NCBI RefSeq assembly: GCF_001659605.2 | Contig: NC_035178.2 | Coordinates: 12,222,062-12,286,061 of the forward strand | Reading direction: 5' to 3' | DNA length: 64,000 nt | DNA from: Manihot esculenta | Lineage: Eukaryota; Streptophyta; Magnoliopsida; Malpighiales; Euphorbiaceae | Shown here: piece by piece, positions 47,816 to 57,725 of the stretch | How the letters are laid out: each line of letters opens with the position of its first letter | Numbering within the stretch: position 1 is the first letter of the stretch | The notes under the pieces: model-generated | Database searches by the model: none | Seen by the model: the letters and a program-made list of their open reading frames with translations, nothing else | Told to the model about the DNA's origin: nothing | Translations under genes and position numbers: made by a program

Positions 47816-48690
47816 CAAAATGACCCGCTGATTGTTAAGATCCTGCTGAACCGGTACAAGTAAGGTGGATAATTATAAATACGGGTAGTTCTGTTAATAT
47901 TATCATCTTAAATGTTTTTAACAAGTTAGGCTAAGATAAAAACAACCTTATAAGAGTTTCCTATCCTTTAGTAGGATTAGGAGATAAGACCGTAGTAGTA
48001 CTGCACACCATCAACCTTCCCCTGGTGTTAGGTGATGAGAAATATAGGTGAAAATTGTATCTAGAGTTTGCAGTAGTAGATATCCTATTTGCGTACAATG
48101 TGATACTTGGGCATCCAGTCCTAAACTGCCACAGTATCGTTATTAATATGGGTATTATGTGTCTTAAGCTTCTAGCTCTATACTTGGGCATCCAGTCCTA
48201 AACTGCCACAGTATCGTTATTAATATGGGTATTATGTGTCTTAAGCTTCTAGCTCTAGGGAAAATAGCAGTGGTTCGAGGTAATCCGAGATTAGTCAAAG
48301 AAAATCACGGACACCCAGCAGAAAATCTCGGGAAAGCAACCATATCCATTGACTTACTGGAGAAGCTGAAATCTCACATAAAATCAGAACTAGCAGACCC
48401 GGTAGAGGAGGTCTAGATAGGAAAGGAGCAGAAGGTACGGTTCAGTACTGCGCTAACCGGTGAAACAAGGACTCGTCTAGTAGAGTTGCTAAAAAGTAGA
48501 GTGTTAACGTTCGCTTGGTCTACAAAGGATGTAATAAGTATAGACCCGGCTCTTATCTCTCACAAGCTATCTATTGATAAGAACGCAAAACCAGTCTAAT
48601 AAAAGAAAAGAAAGTTCTCACTAGAGAGACAGCAGGTGATTAAAGAGGAGGTTGATAAGCTTTTGAGCGTAGGATTGATAAAGGAAGTGC
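47816..48690 (+). pseudogene. Ty3/gypsy (Tat-like) protease to RT fragment
   Basis: Shifting frames give a protease-end segment (AYNVILGHPVLNCHSIVINM), then DPALISHKLSIDKNAKPV and SLERQQVIKEEVDKLLSVGL, the conserved entry to RT in Tat/Retand-type plant gypsy elements. Several stops. It is cut at 48690 by a Tekay LTR, exactly where RT would begin. Not related to the chromovirus copies around it. Confidence 0.75.
48104..48257. repeat. 77-bp tandem duplication in the Tat-like fragment
   Basis: 48104-48180 and 48181-48257 are identical by eye. Confidence 0.93.
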
Positions 48691-50732
48691 TGTAATACCC
48701 GGCTAGACTCCGGTATCGGAATTCCTACCGTCCGGTGGAATCTCGGATGTCGGAAACCTCTAGAAGGGTAAAATCATATTTTTATAAAATGTTTTAAGGT
48801 ATTTTATGGTTTTAAGCAAGAAAGAAATTAAGTTTTGAATGAAAATAGTCTTGAGAGGAAGACTCAGGTTCGGCCGCCGAACCTCAAGTTCGGCTGCCGA
48901 ACATGCATGCACTTCGGGAGCGCTTTAGGCCCCCGAAGGCATAAGTGAGGGAAGTCCAGATTCGGCCGCCGAACCTTAAGTTCGGCCGCCGAACATGGCA
49001 TGCATGCGGAGGCATGTTAGGCCCCCGAAAGTGGCCTGGCCAGCCACCTATAAAGGGGTCCCCATGTGCGAACGGGTGAGCTTTTCTCCCCGTTTTCGGC
49101 CAAGGTGAGCTCTCCGCCGTCCCTCATCGATTTTGAGCTTCTTCCTTCGAATCTTCATGATTTTCTTATGAGTTTTCACTTGATTTGAAGATATTTGAGC
49201 AAAAGAGCAAGTTTTGAAGCTTGGAGACCAAAGAGTTGATTTCTCCCCATCTCCAAGCTAGGATCGTCTTTCCTCTCGATCTTCAAAAGGTAAGCTTAGA
49301 TCCGACCTTCCTTGTATGTTTTAAACAAGTTTTAGGAAGATCTATGGGGTAGAAATGCATGATTAGGTTTATGTTGAGTTTTTGGTTTATATTGTGTTTA
49401 TGGACAATGTAGGTTGTTTATGCATGTTTGATGTGTTGTATTTGGGGTTTAGGATAGTTTGAGACCCCTATATGCTTGTTGGCTTGAGTTTGCTTGTTGT
49501 AGAATAAGTAAATGCAAGAAAGAGCCTGAGTTCTGTCCTTGGGAAGAACTCAGGTTCGGCAGCTGAAGGCTCTTTCGGCCGCCGAACCTGCCTGTGGAGG
49601 CCAGCCTTTGGCTGCCGAACCTTGCCCCCGAAAGTGGACTTTCGGCTCTGGAGGGGAGATTCGGCCGCCGAAGGTGCCGCCGAACATGCATGAGTTTCAT
49701 CTCTGGAGGGAACCTTCGGCCGCCGAAAGTGCCGCCGAAGGTGCATGACTTTCGGCTCTGGAGGGCCTTTCAGCCGCCGAACCTGCCGCCGAAAGTGCCC
49801 TGTGCAGCCCTTCTTTGCATGTTTTCTATGATTGTTTTGAGGTGTTTTAGAGGGATTTTGGAGAGTATTTTAGAGTCATGTTCTTGTATGTTTGGTCCCT
49901 CATTTGAGTCCACCTGTGTAGGTTCGGACCCGAGGAACCGAGGACCCCAGCAGTGAGTCAGCTGCTTCAGTGTCTGGTCAGAGCTAGCCAGAGGTGAGTG
50001 GAATAACTCTTTATGTTTTAAAGTAAATAATGAATATTTCAGCATGATTCACGCATCATGGATACCATGTGATATGTTAGGGTGTTTGCATTAGTATTCA
50101 CGAATATGTTGCATTGCATATTATGTTGTTGATGTGGATGAATGTTGAGTGATCCATTAGCCCTCGTATGTTATGTCATGATATGATGATGATACGGTAT
50201 GGAAGTCCAGGAAGACCCATTCTACGTCCCTGGCATTATGTAAGAGAAAGTCCAGGAAGACCCATTCTACGTCCCTGGCATCTTGGAATGTTATGTTATG
50301 TTATGTAAGAGAAAGACTAGGACCCATTCTACGTTCTGGCACTAATGGAAATATAGAGGGCTATTGGTGACAAATTCATCCTTGATGTGATTTGTTGTGA
50401 TGTGATGCATTTCATGAAAACATGAACTTTTAATATAATGTTTTATTATTCTGCTCACTACGCTTTTTAGCTCACCCCTCTCCCTTAACCCCCAGGTTTG
50501 CAGGTACGGGATAGACTAGGAGGTTAACTAGAGTAAAGTCTTGGTTATGTAATAGCTAGTGGTAGACATGATAAATGTTGAAATGTAATGTTTAGTACAG
50601 TAATGTAATGAATAGTATTAATCAGTTATGTAATGTAATGATGTTATTGAGGATAGAATTGTGCTTGACCCTAGTCTGTTGTTAATCCCTTTGAGTACAT
50701 GATTTAATGATGCTTATATAAACCAAACTTAA
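48691..50732 (+). repeat. Tekay-family LTR, plus strand, 3' end missing
   Basis: Begins TGTAATACCCGGCTAGACTC like copy C and follows it collinearly until about 200 bp before the expected end, where copy B begins. It keeps the U3 palindrome pairs (48869, 48889, 48961, 48981), CATGCATG at 48902, TATA at 49049-49055, the leader donor at 49290, and a repeat array with core GTCCAGGAAGACCCATTCTA (50205-50340). Either a solo LTR or the left LTR of an element continuing beyond the window. Confidence 0.9.
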
Positions 50733-52856
50733 TGTAACAGCCCGGAAACTGAACTGCTACCGGCACTAGGATCCAGATCGACTTAAGGTCGCCGGGACCC
50801 GTAGTAAGCCTGCTATACTGTCTGTGTACCTGTGAAATCCCATACATGATCATACATTTTCTGACAAACCATTAAAACTTTTCTTTCCTCCAGGGCTTAA
50901 CCTGTGCATGCACTCTTTCTGGTCTATCAACTCATAATGTTAAGCCTGGTTTTCTCATATTCATTAACAATAAAAGAAACATACATAAACTGATCATGTG
51001 TCTACAACAAGGGATTACAACTCTTATAAGTCAAGCACAAAGCTACACACTATACATTATCTCTTTACATGAACATGTCCACACTAGCTATTACATAACT
51101 CTGCTTCTTGCACACCCTGCTGGACTCCCTCTGGACTCTGAACCTGCAAACCTGGGGGATAGGGGAGAGGGATGAGCTATACAAGCCCAATGAGCAGAAC
51201 TATAAACCATAAGTTGAAAACATGATCTCATGGAATGCATAACAGCACATCATCTCAAGGATAGATATGACCACCAAAAATCCCACTGAAAGGATGCCTG
51301 GCCTAGCCAGGTCTTACAACCTCAATCTGCCTGGCCCGGCCAGGTCTTACAACTCTGCCTGCCTGGCCCAGCCAGGTCTTACTATCTCTGCTGCCTGCTC
51401 TAGTCAAGTCTTACCTACAGATGGCTGCCTGGCTCGGCCAGGTCTTATAACAGAGCTTGGGCTATTGGAGTCGCCTTGGTCTATCCACAGCCTCATACAC
51501 ATCGTATTATGCAATGCGTCATCTTCGTGAAACTAATGCAAGCATCCTACTATAATCTTATGATGCATGACATATGCTCAAAGCAGTTTAGTTCTGAAAA
51601 GAGAAGTTCCACTCACCTCTGGCTGACTCTGTACTAACTCTGCAGGTTCTGAAACAGTGTTCACTGCTGCTCTCTGGGGTTCCTCTGGTCCGTTCCTACA
51701 CAGGTGGACTCAAATGAGGGACCAAACTAACTCAAGAACATCTCTAAGAAACTCCCCAAAAACCCTCTACAAGATCCCCAAACAATCACATAAAACATGC
51801 AAAAGAAAGCTGGACAGGGCACGTTCGGCGGCAGGTTTGGCGGCCGAAATCCCTCTTCAGAGACGAAACTCATGCATGTTCGGCGGCACCTTCGGCGGCC
51901 GAAGGTCTCGTCCAGAGACGAAACTCACACACTTTCGGCGGCCGAACTTCCCTCTTTCGGCGGCCGAAAGTCCCTTTCTAAACCGAACGCCTAGCTTTCG
52001 GGGGCCAGCTTTGGCAGCCGAAACTGCCTCCACAAGGGGTTCGGCGGCCGAACCTGATTTTGCCCGCTGGGCAGAACCCTGCTCTGTTTCATGCAATCCT
52101 TTCCCCCAAACTTACCCAACATGCATATCAACTACTCCCAACTAGCACATACCATAAACTAGGCATAAAAACGCCTAAAACTCACTTATAATCTCAAGAA
52201 ACATATCAAACAACACTTAAACATGCTGAAACACAAAATCATGCAAAACCTCAACCAAAACCCTATGCATGCATACTATCCATACAACTCCCATAAAACC
52301 TTCAAAAATCAGTAAAAGAGGTTCTGGATCTTGACTTACCTCTTCCAAACAAGAGATCAAGTGATCCTAACGTGGAGATATGGAGAAATCTCCTCATAAC
52401 TCTCCAAACGTCAAAACTTGGTTCTTTTGCTCAAAACTCTCAAAACCTTCAAAAACACATGAAAACTCTTCAAAACCTTACAAGATTTGAGCAAGATCAT
52501 GAAAGTCAACTAGGGAGGGTGTTGGACTCACCTCTGGCTGAAGATGGAAGCAAAATATCATCCTTCCATCGACTTGGCACCCTTTTCTAGGTGGCTGGCC
52601 AGACCACCTTCGGGGGCCAAACGTGAATCCGAAACCATGCAATGGTCGGCGGCCGAAAGTCACCTTCGGCGGCCGAACTTGCCATTTTCTCCCTTGGCTC
52701 TTTTCTTTCAAAAACTCATTTTCCTTTATACTTAAAACCGCAAAACAAGTCAAAATACCTAAGAAAACATATGTATTACCCTTCTCGAGGGTTCCGACAC
52801 CCGAAATTCCACCGAACTACAGGAATTCCGAGGCTGGACTCGAGCTGGGTATTACA
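50733..52856 (-). repeat. 3' LTR of Tekay B
   Basis: 2,124 bp from TGTAACAGCCCGG to GGGTATTACA. It is diverged from the LTRs of A and C, has lost a recognisable TATA box, and carries its own repeat array at 51285-51450 built on the palindromic GCCTGGCCCGGCCAGGTCTT. Confidence 0.92.
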
Positions 52857-52949
52857 TTCTCCCCCCCTTAAGACCATTCGTCCCCGAATGTTCCTCAAAC
52901 AACAACACACATAAACACATAAACACATAGCAATGGGGAAAACCTAACC

Positions 52950-55217
52950 TTAAAACATATATGGATATTGCTGGAGCATGGACTCCCGTGTCTCCCAGGT
53001 GCACTCTTCTAGGTTGTGGTGGTTCCACAGGACTTTCACCATTGGTATTTCCTTGTTTCTCAGCTTTCGAATCTGGGTGTCCATGATCCGCACTGGCTGC
53101 TCTACATAGGTGAGATCGCTTAAGATTTCCACCTCAGGCTCACTAAGAACCTTCTCTGGATCTGACACAAATTTCCTCAACATAGACACATGGAATACCG
53201 GGTGAATTCTTTCCATCGATGCAGGTAAATCCAGCTTATACGACACAGGCCCGATCTTCTGCAAGATCTCAAAGGGACCTATGTACCGTGGAGCTAATTT
53301 ACCCTTCTTTCCAAAGCGAACCACTCCCTTCATTGGAGACACCTTTAGCAATACCATATCCCCCTCCTAGAACTCTATCTGCTTCTTACGGATGTCTGCA
53401 TAGCTTTTCTGCCTGCTTACAGCTGTTCTGATCCTCTCTCTGATCACAGGCACTAACTTGCTGGTAATCTCAACTAACTCTGGCCCTGCAAGAGCCTTCT
53501 CTCCTACCTCTTCCCAGCAAACAGGTGTTCTGCACTTCCTCCCATACAGAGCTTCATAAGGAGCCATCCCTATGCTAGCATGATGGCTGTTGTTGTAGGC
53601 AAACTCCACCAGAGGTAGATGCTGCCTCCAAGAACCGCCAAAGTCTAACACACACATTCTCAGCATATCTTCTATGGTCTGGATGGTCCTCTCTGACTGA
53701 CCGTCTGTCTATGGATGGAAAGCAGTGCTGAAATCCAATCTTGTGCCCATAGCAGCTTGCAGACTCCGCCAAAACCTGGAGGTGAACTGAGGTCCTCTAT
53801 CTGATACTATCGACACTGGAACTCCATGCAACTTGACTATCTCTTCTACATAGACCTGCGCCAACTTGTCCACAGAATAGTTGCTCCTGACTGGAATAAA
53901 GTGAGCAGATTTCGTCAGTCTGTCCACAATCACCCATATGGAGTCTAGCCTGTTGGACGTCGCCGGTAACCCCACTACAAAATCCATAGCGATGTTCTCC
54001 CATTTCCATTCTGGAATCGGCAGTGGGTTAAGCATTCCAGCCGACTTCTGGTGTTCTAGCTTCACCCTTTGACAGGTCTCGCAGGCTGACACAAACTGTG
54101 CCACTTCCCTCTTCATCGCTGGCCACCAATACACCCTTCTCAGATCTTGATACATCTTGGTGGCTCCAGGGTGAACGCTATACCTCGCATTATGAGCTTC
54201 CCTCATAATGTCTTCCTTCAAACTGCTATCATCTGGTACACATACTCTCTTACCGTGCCGAAGAATCCCCTCACTGTCAAATCTGAACTCTGCATTGTTG
54301 CCTGACTGAACAGTCCTGGCAATCTTCACTAACTCAGGGTCTTCGTGCTATTTCAGAGCCACTTGCTCTAGAAACACTGGTGTAACTCTCATCTGTGCAA
54401 TCAAAGCACCTGTACCAGATAACTGCAACTGCAGCCCTTCATCCATGAGTCTGTAAAAGTCCTTCACCACCGGTCTTCTCTCTACTGAAATGTGGGATAA
54501 ACTGCCAAGTGACTTTCGGCTTAAGGCATCAGCTACAACATTAGCCTTATCCGGATGATACTGGATCTTGCAATCGTAATCACTGAGCAATTCTACCCAC
54601 CGTCTCTGCCTCAAGTTTAACTCTCTCTGACTCAAGATGTGCTGCAGGCTCTTATGATCCGTATAGATCTCACACTTTACCCCATAGAGGTAATGCCTCC
54701 ACATCTTAAGTGCAAAGATAACAGCTGCCATCTAAAGATCGTGTGTCGGGTAATTCAGCTCGTGCTTCTTCAGCTGTCTAGAAGCATAAGCTATCACTCT
54801 GTCATTCTGCATTAACACACAACCTAATCCCACTCGGGATGCATCACAGAACACTGTGAAATCTTCATCACTGATCGGCAGAGCTAACACCGGTGCTGAA
54901 GTCAACTGTCTCTTCAACTCTTCAAAACTCTCATCACAATCCTCTGACCATACGAACTTCTGATTCTTCCTGGTCAGTCTGGTCATAGGAGCAGCTATCT
55001 TCGAAAAGTCCTGAACGAACCTCCGATAGTAGCCTGCCAAACCCAGAAAACTCTTGATCTATGTCACTGTCGTGGGTGTAGGCCAATTGGCTACTGCCTC
55101 TACCTTCTTGGGATCTACTGCTATTCCTTTCTCTGATACTACATGTCCCAAAAAGGAAATGCTCCTGAGCCAGAACTCACACTTGGAGAACTTGGCATAC
55201 AAGCCATGCTCTCTCAA
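52950..55217 (-). pseudogene. Tekay B pol fragment (RT end to chromodomain), five amber codons
   Basis: One continuous frame from 55217 to the stop at 52950, broken only by TAG at 55059, 54732, 54348, 53709 and 53367 (first base of each triplet in plus coordinates). Contents: RT thumb, RNase H ([15 protein letters not shown]), HHCC finger and integrase core ([12 protein letters not shown]), chromodomain ending [11 protein letters not shown]. No frameshift despite the age of the copy. Confidence 0.93.
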
Positions 55218-55396
55218 TGTAATACCCGGCTAGACTCCGGTATCGGAATTCCTACCGTCCGGTGGAATCTCGGATGTCGGAGACCTCTAGAAGGGTAAAA
55301 ACATGTTTTATAAAATGTTTTCATGAATTTTAATGGTTTTAAAGTATGAAACTAAATGAGTTTTTGCATGAAAATAGCATTGGAGGAAAACCCAGG

Positions 55397-55521
55397 TTCG
55401 GCCGCCGAAAGCCAAGTTCGGCCGCCGAACATGCATGCGTTTTGGAGGCACGTTAGGCCCCCGAAAGCATGAGTTAGGGAAGTTCAGGTTCGGCCGCCGA
55501 AAGTCAAGTTCGGCCGCCGAA
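55397..55521 (+). promoter_or_regulatory. Two pairs of GCCGCC-core palindromes upstream of TATA
   Basis: TTCGGCCGCCGAA occurs at 55397, 55417, 55489 and 55509: 20 bp within each pair, 92 bp between pairs. The GCCGCC core is the core of the GCC box bound by plant AP2/ERF factors. CATGCATG (an RY element, bound by B3 factors) is at 55430. Regulatory function is inferred from position and conserved spacing. Confidence 0.6.
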
Positions 55522-55576
55522 CATTGCATGGATGCGGAGGCACATTCAGCCCCCGAACGTGGCCTGGCCAGCCACC

Positions 55577-55583
55577 TATAAAT
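55577..55583 (+). promoter_or_regulatory. TATA box of Tekay C 5' LTR
   Basis: TATAAAT about 55 bp after the last palindrome, at the same place as TATAAAG in the 48691 LTR and TATAAAAG in copy A. Transcription should start near 55605-55615. Confidence 0.75.
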
Positions 55584-56200
55584 GGGGCACTTAGCCGAAA
55601 TGGGCGAGCTTTCTCCCATTTTCGGCCACAGCAGGCTTCCGACCTTCCCTTTGCAACTCTAGTGTTCTTCCTCCAAATCTCTTCCATTTTTCTTGAGTTT
55701 TAAACTCACATTGCAAGTTTTGAGCATTTAAACCAAGTTTTGGAGCTTTGGGAACTCAGGAGCTCATTTTCTTGGATCTCCAAGTTTAGGTCGTCTCTCT
55801 CTCGATCTTCAAGAGGTAAGAGCCGATCTTAAGCTCCTTATGTGTTTTAAGTAAGTTTTATGCAAGATCTATGGGTAGAAATGCATGTTAGGTTATATGT
55901 TGAGTTATGAGTATATATTGATGTTTTGAACAATGTGTGTTGTTTGAGTATGTTTGAAGTGTTGTAGTTGGGGTATTTGATGTTTTGAGGCCCCTAGGAA
56001 CTTGTATGCATGTTTTGGTTGAGACATATGCTTGATTTGAGGTTTTGGGAGGCAAGGGGTTCATGTGAACCAAGTTTCTGCCCTTCTGGCAGAAACCAGG
56101 TTCGGCCGCCGAAGGGAGTTTCGGCCGCCGAACCCCCCTTGTGGAGGCAGCATTCGGCTGCCGAAGCTTGCCCCCGAAAAGAGACTTTCGTCTCTGTCTG

Positions 56201-56310
56201 GGACTTTCGGCCACCGAAGGTGCCGCCGAAAGTGCCTGACTTTCGGATCTGTCCAGGACTTTCGGCCGCCGAAGGTGCCGCCGAAAGTGCCCTGTCCAGC
56301 CACTTCATGC
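56201..56310 (+). repeat. 55-bp tandem unit, two copies in 5' LTR and one in 3' LTR
   Basis: Units start at 56201 and 56256 (GGACTTTCGGCC...CCGAAGGTGCC). The 3' LTR has one copy at 63812, the only length difference found between the two LTRs. Confidence 0.9.
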
Positions 56311-57456
56311 ATATCTCTATGTGATATTTTCAGGATGTTTTAGGGGGTTTTTGGGGAATACTTTAGAGTTATGTTCAAGTATGTTGGTCCCTCATTTGAG
56401 TCCACCTGTGTAGGTTCGGACCCGAGGAACCGAGGACCCCAGCAGTGAGTTCAGCTGCTTCGGTATTGTCAGAGTCAGCCAGAGGTGAGTGGAACTAAAC
56501 TTAATCTTTTAAATTAAATGCTTTATCATGTTTCATGCATCATGATTATGCAATAGGATGATTGCATTAGTTTTCACGAATATGCCGCATTGCATAAATT
56601 GTTGTTGATGTGGGTGAATGTCGGATGACCCAATTAGTCCAAGACAGGAAGACCAGGACCCCATGCTACGGCCTGGCACAGAGTAAGGAAAGACCAGGAC
56701 CCCATTCTACGGCCTGGCACAGAGTAAGGTACGGTTATGGGACTCGAAGACCAGGAGCCCAAAGGAGGCCCTGGGAAAAAGGTAAGTAATGTATGTATGA
56801 CAGGAAGACCAGGACCCCATGCTACGGCCTGGCACAGAGTTAACTTGGACTATTTGGTGACAAGTTCACCCAACCCTTACGTGGATTGTTTGTGTTATGA
56901 TGCATTTCATAGAGCATAGTGTTAATGTGTTTTAATAGCTCTACTCACTGGGCTTTTAGCTCACCCCTCTCCCTTTACCCCCAGGCTTGCAGGTACAGGA
57001 TATAGCAGGAGTCCGGATAGTGTAGAGAAGTCATGTTTATGTAATAGCTAGTAATGGACATGATCAAATTGTAATGTAAAAGTACAGTATAGTTATGTAA
57101 TGAGTTTTATGGATGTTAGTGTGTGCTTGACCATAGAATGTTGTATCCCTTTTTATACATGATCTTAGAGATTTTGATGATGTTTATGTAAACCAGCTCA
57201 ACACAGGTTATGTTACCCTTTGAGGGCACAGATGAGATCCCACTGAGGGATCAAAGTTATGTTTATATTTATGCACAGGTTGAGTTTGGTTGATGTTTAT
57301 GAAAAGAAAAGTTTTAATTTTTATGCATGTTGTTGATCATGTATGGGATTATACAGGTTCACAGGTTTTATGTCAGGCTTGCTACGGGTCCCGGCGGCCT
57401 TAAGTCGACCCGGATCCTAGCGCCGGTAGCGGTCCGATTTTCGGGTCGTTACAGAA

Positions 57457-57474
57457 TGGTATCAGAGCCCTAGG
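57457..57474 (+). other. Primer binding site of Tekay C
   Basis: TGGTATCAGAGCCCTAGG three bases after the 5' LTR, complementary to initiator Met-tRNA. Confidence 0.92.
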
Positions 57475-57725
57475 TTCATATGGTCGGACCTAGAGTGTCG
57501 GGCTCATAGAGGTTATAGAAGGTCAAGCACAATAGGAAAGATCATGTCCACTAGGATAGGATGTGGAGTCCTGTCTTGCATGATGATGTGAAATGCCATG
57601 ATTTTATACATGTGCATTAATGATATGCTATGATACGTGATGTATGTGATGAGGGTTCATGTGTGCCCACATGAACCATATGATGCTGATGATTATGTGC
57701 TGTGTACTGTTTTTCAGAAAACAGG

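Larger units (their letters stand above)
50733..55217 (-). mobile_element. Tekay copy B, 3' half, interrupted by copy C
   Basis: 3' LTR (50733-52856) plus polypurine tract and pol back to the end of RT, on the minus strand. Sequence stops at 55217 where copy C starts; the remaining pol, gag and 5' LTR should reappear right of copy C, beyond the window. It is the most decayed of the three family members with coding sequence. Confidence 0.93.
55218..57453 (+). repeat. 5' LTR of Tekay C
   Basis: 2,236 bp, TGTAATACCC to GGGTCGTTACA. U3 with paired palindromes to about 55575, TATA box, leader with splice donor at 55816, second palindrome cluster 56100-56292, and an array of about four units with core AAGACCAGGACCCCATGCTA at 56640-56840. 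Confidence 0.95.
55816..57717 (+). other. Putative leader intron of Tekay C
   Basis: Donor AAGAG/GTAAGA at 55816 and acceptor TGTTTTTCAG ending 57717, with a CTGAT branch-point-like motif near 57687. The ATG of gag-pol is 8 nt into the second exon. The 1,902-nt interval holds the second palindrome cluster, the repeat array, many ATGs and the primer binding site. Confidence 0.55.

Noticed and set aside
48225..48416. Independent small protein gene
   Set aside because: It is a piece of a Tat-like gypsy pol: it continues in frame past a stop into RT-entry motifs.
55397..55521. Regularly spaced palindromes resembling a CRISPR array
   Set aside because: Only 13 bp, in a plant LTR, with spacers that are conserved between copies and no associated genes.
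57702..57725. gag-pol start eight codons upstream (YCFSENR)
   Set aside because: The upstream codon is GTG, and the stretch overlaps the predicted splice acceptor; the ATG at 57726 is the natural start.
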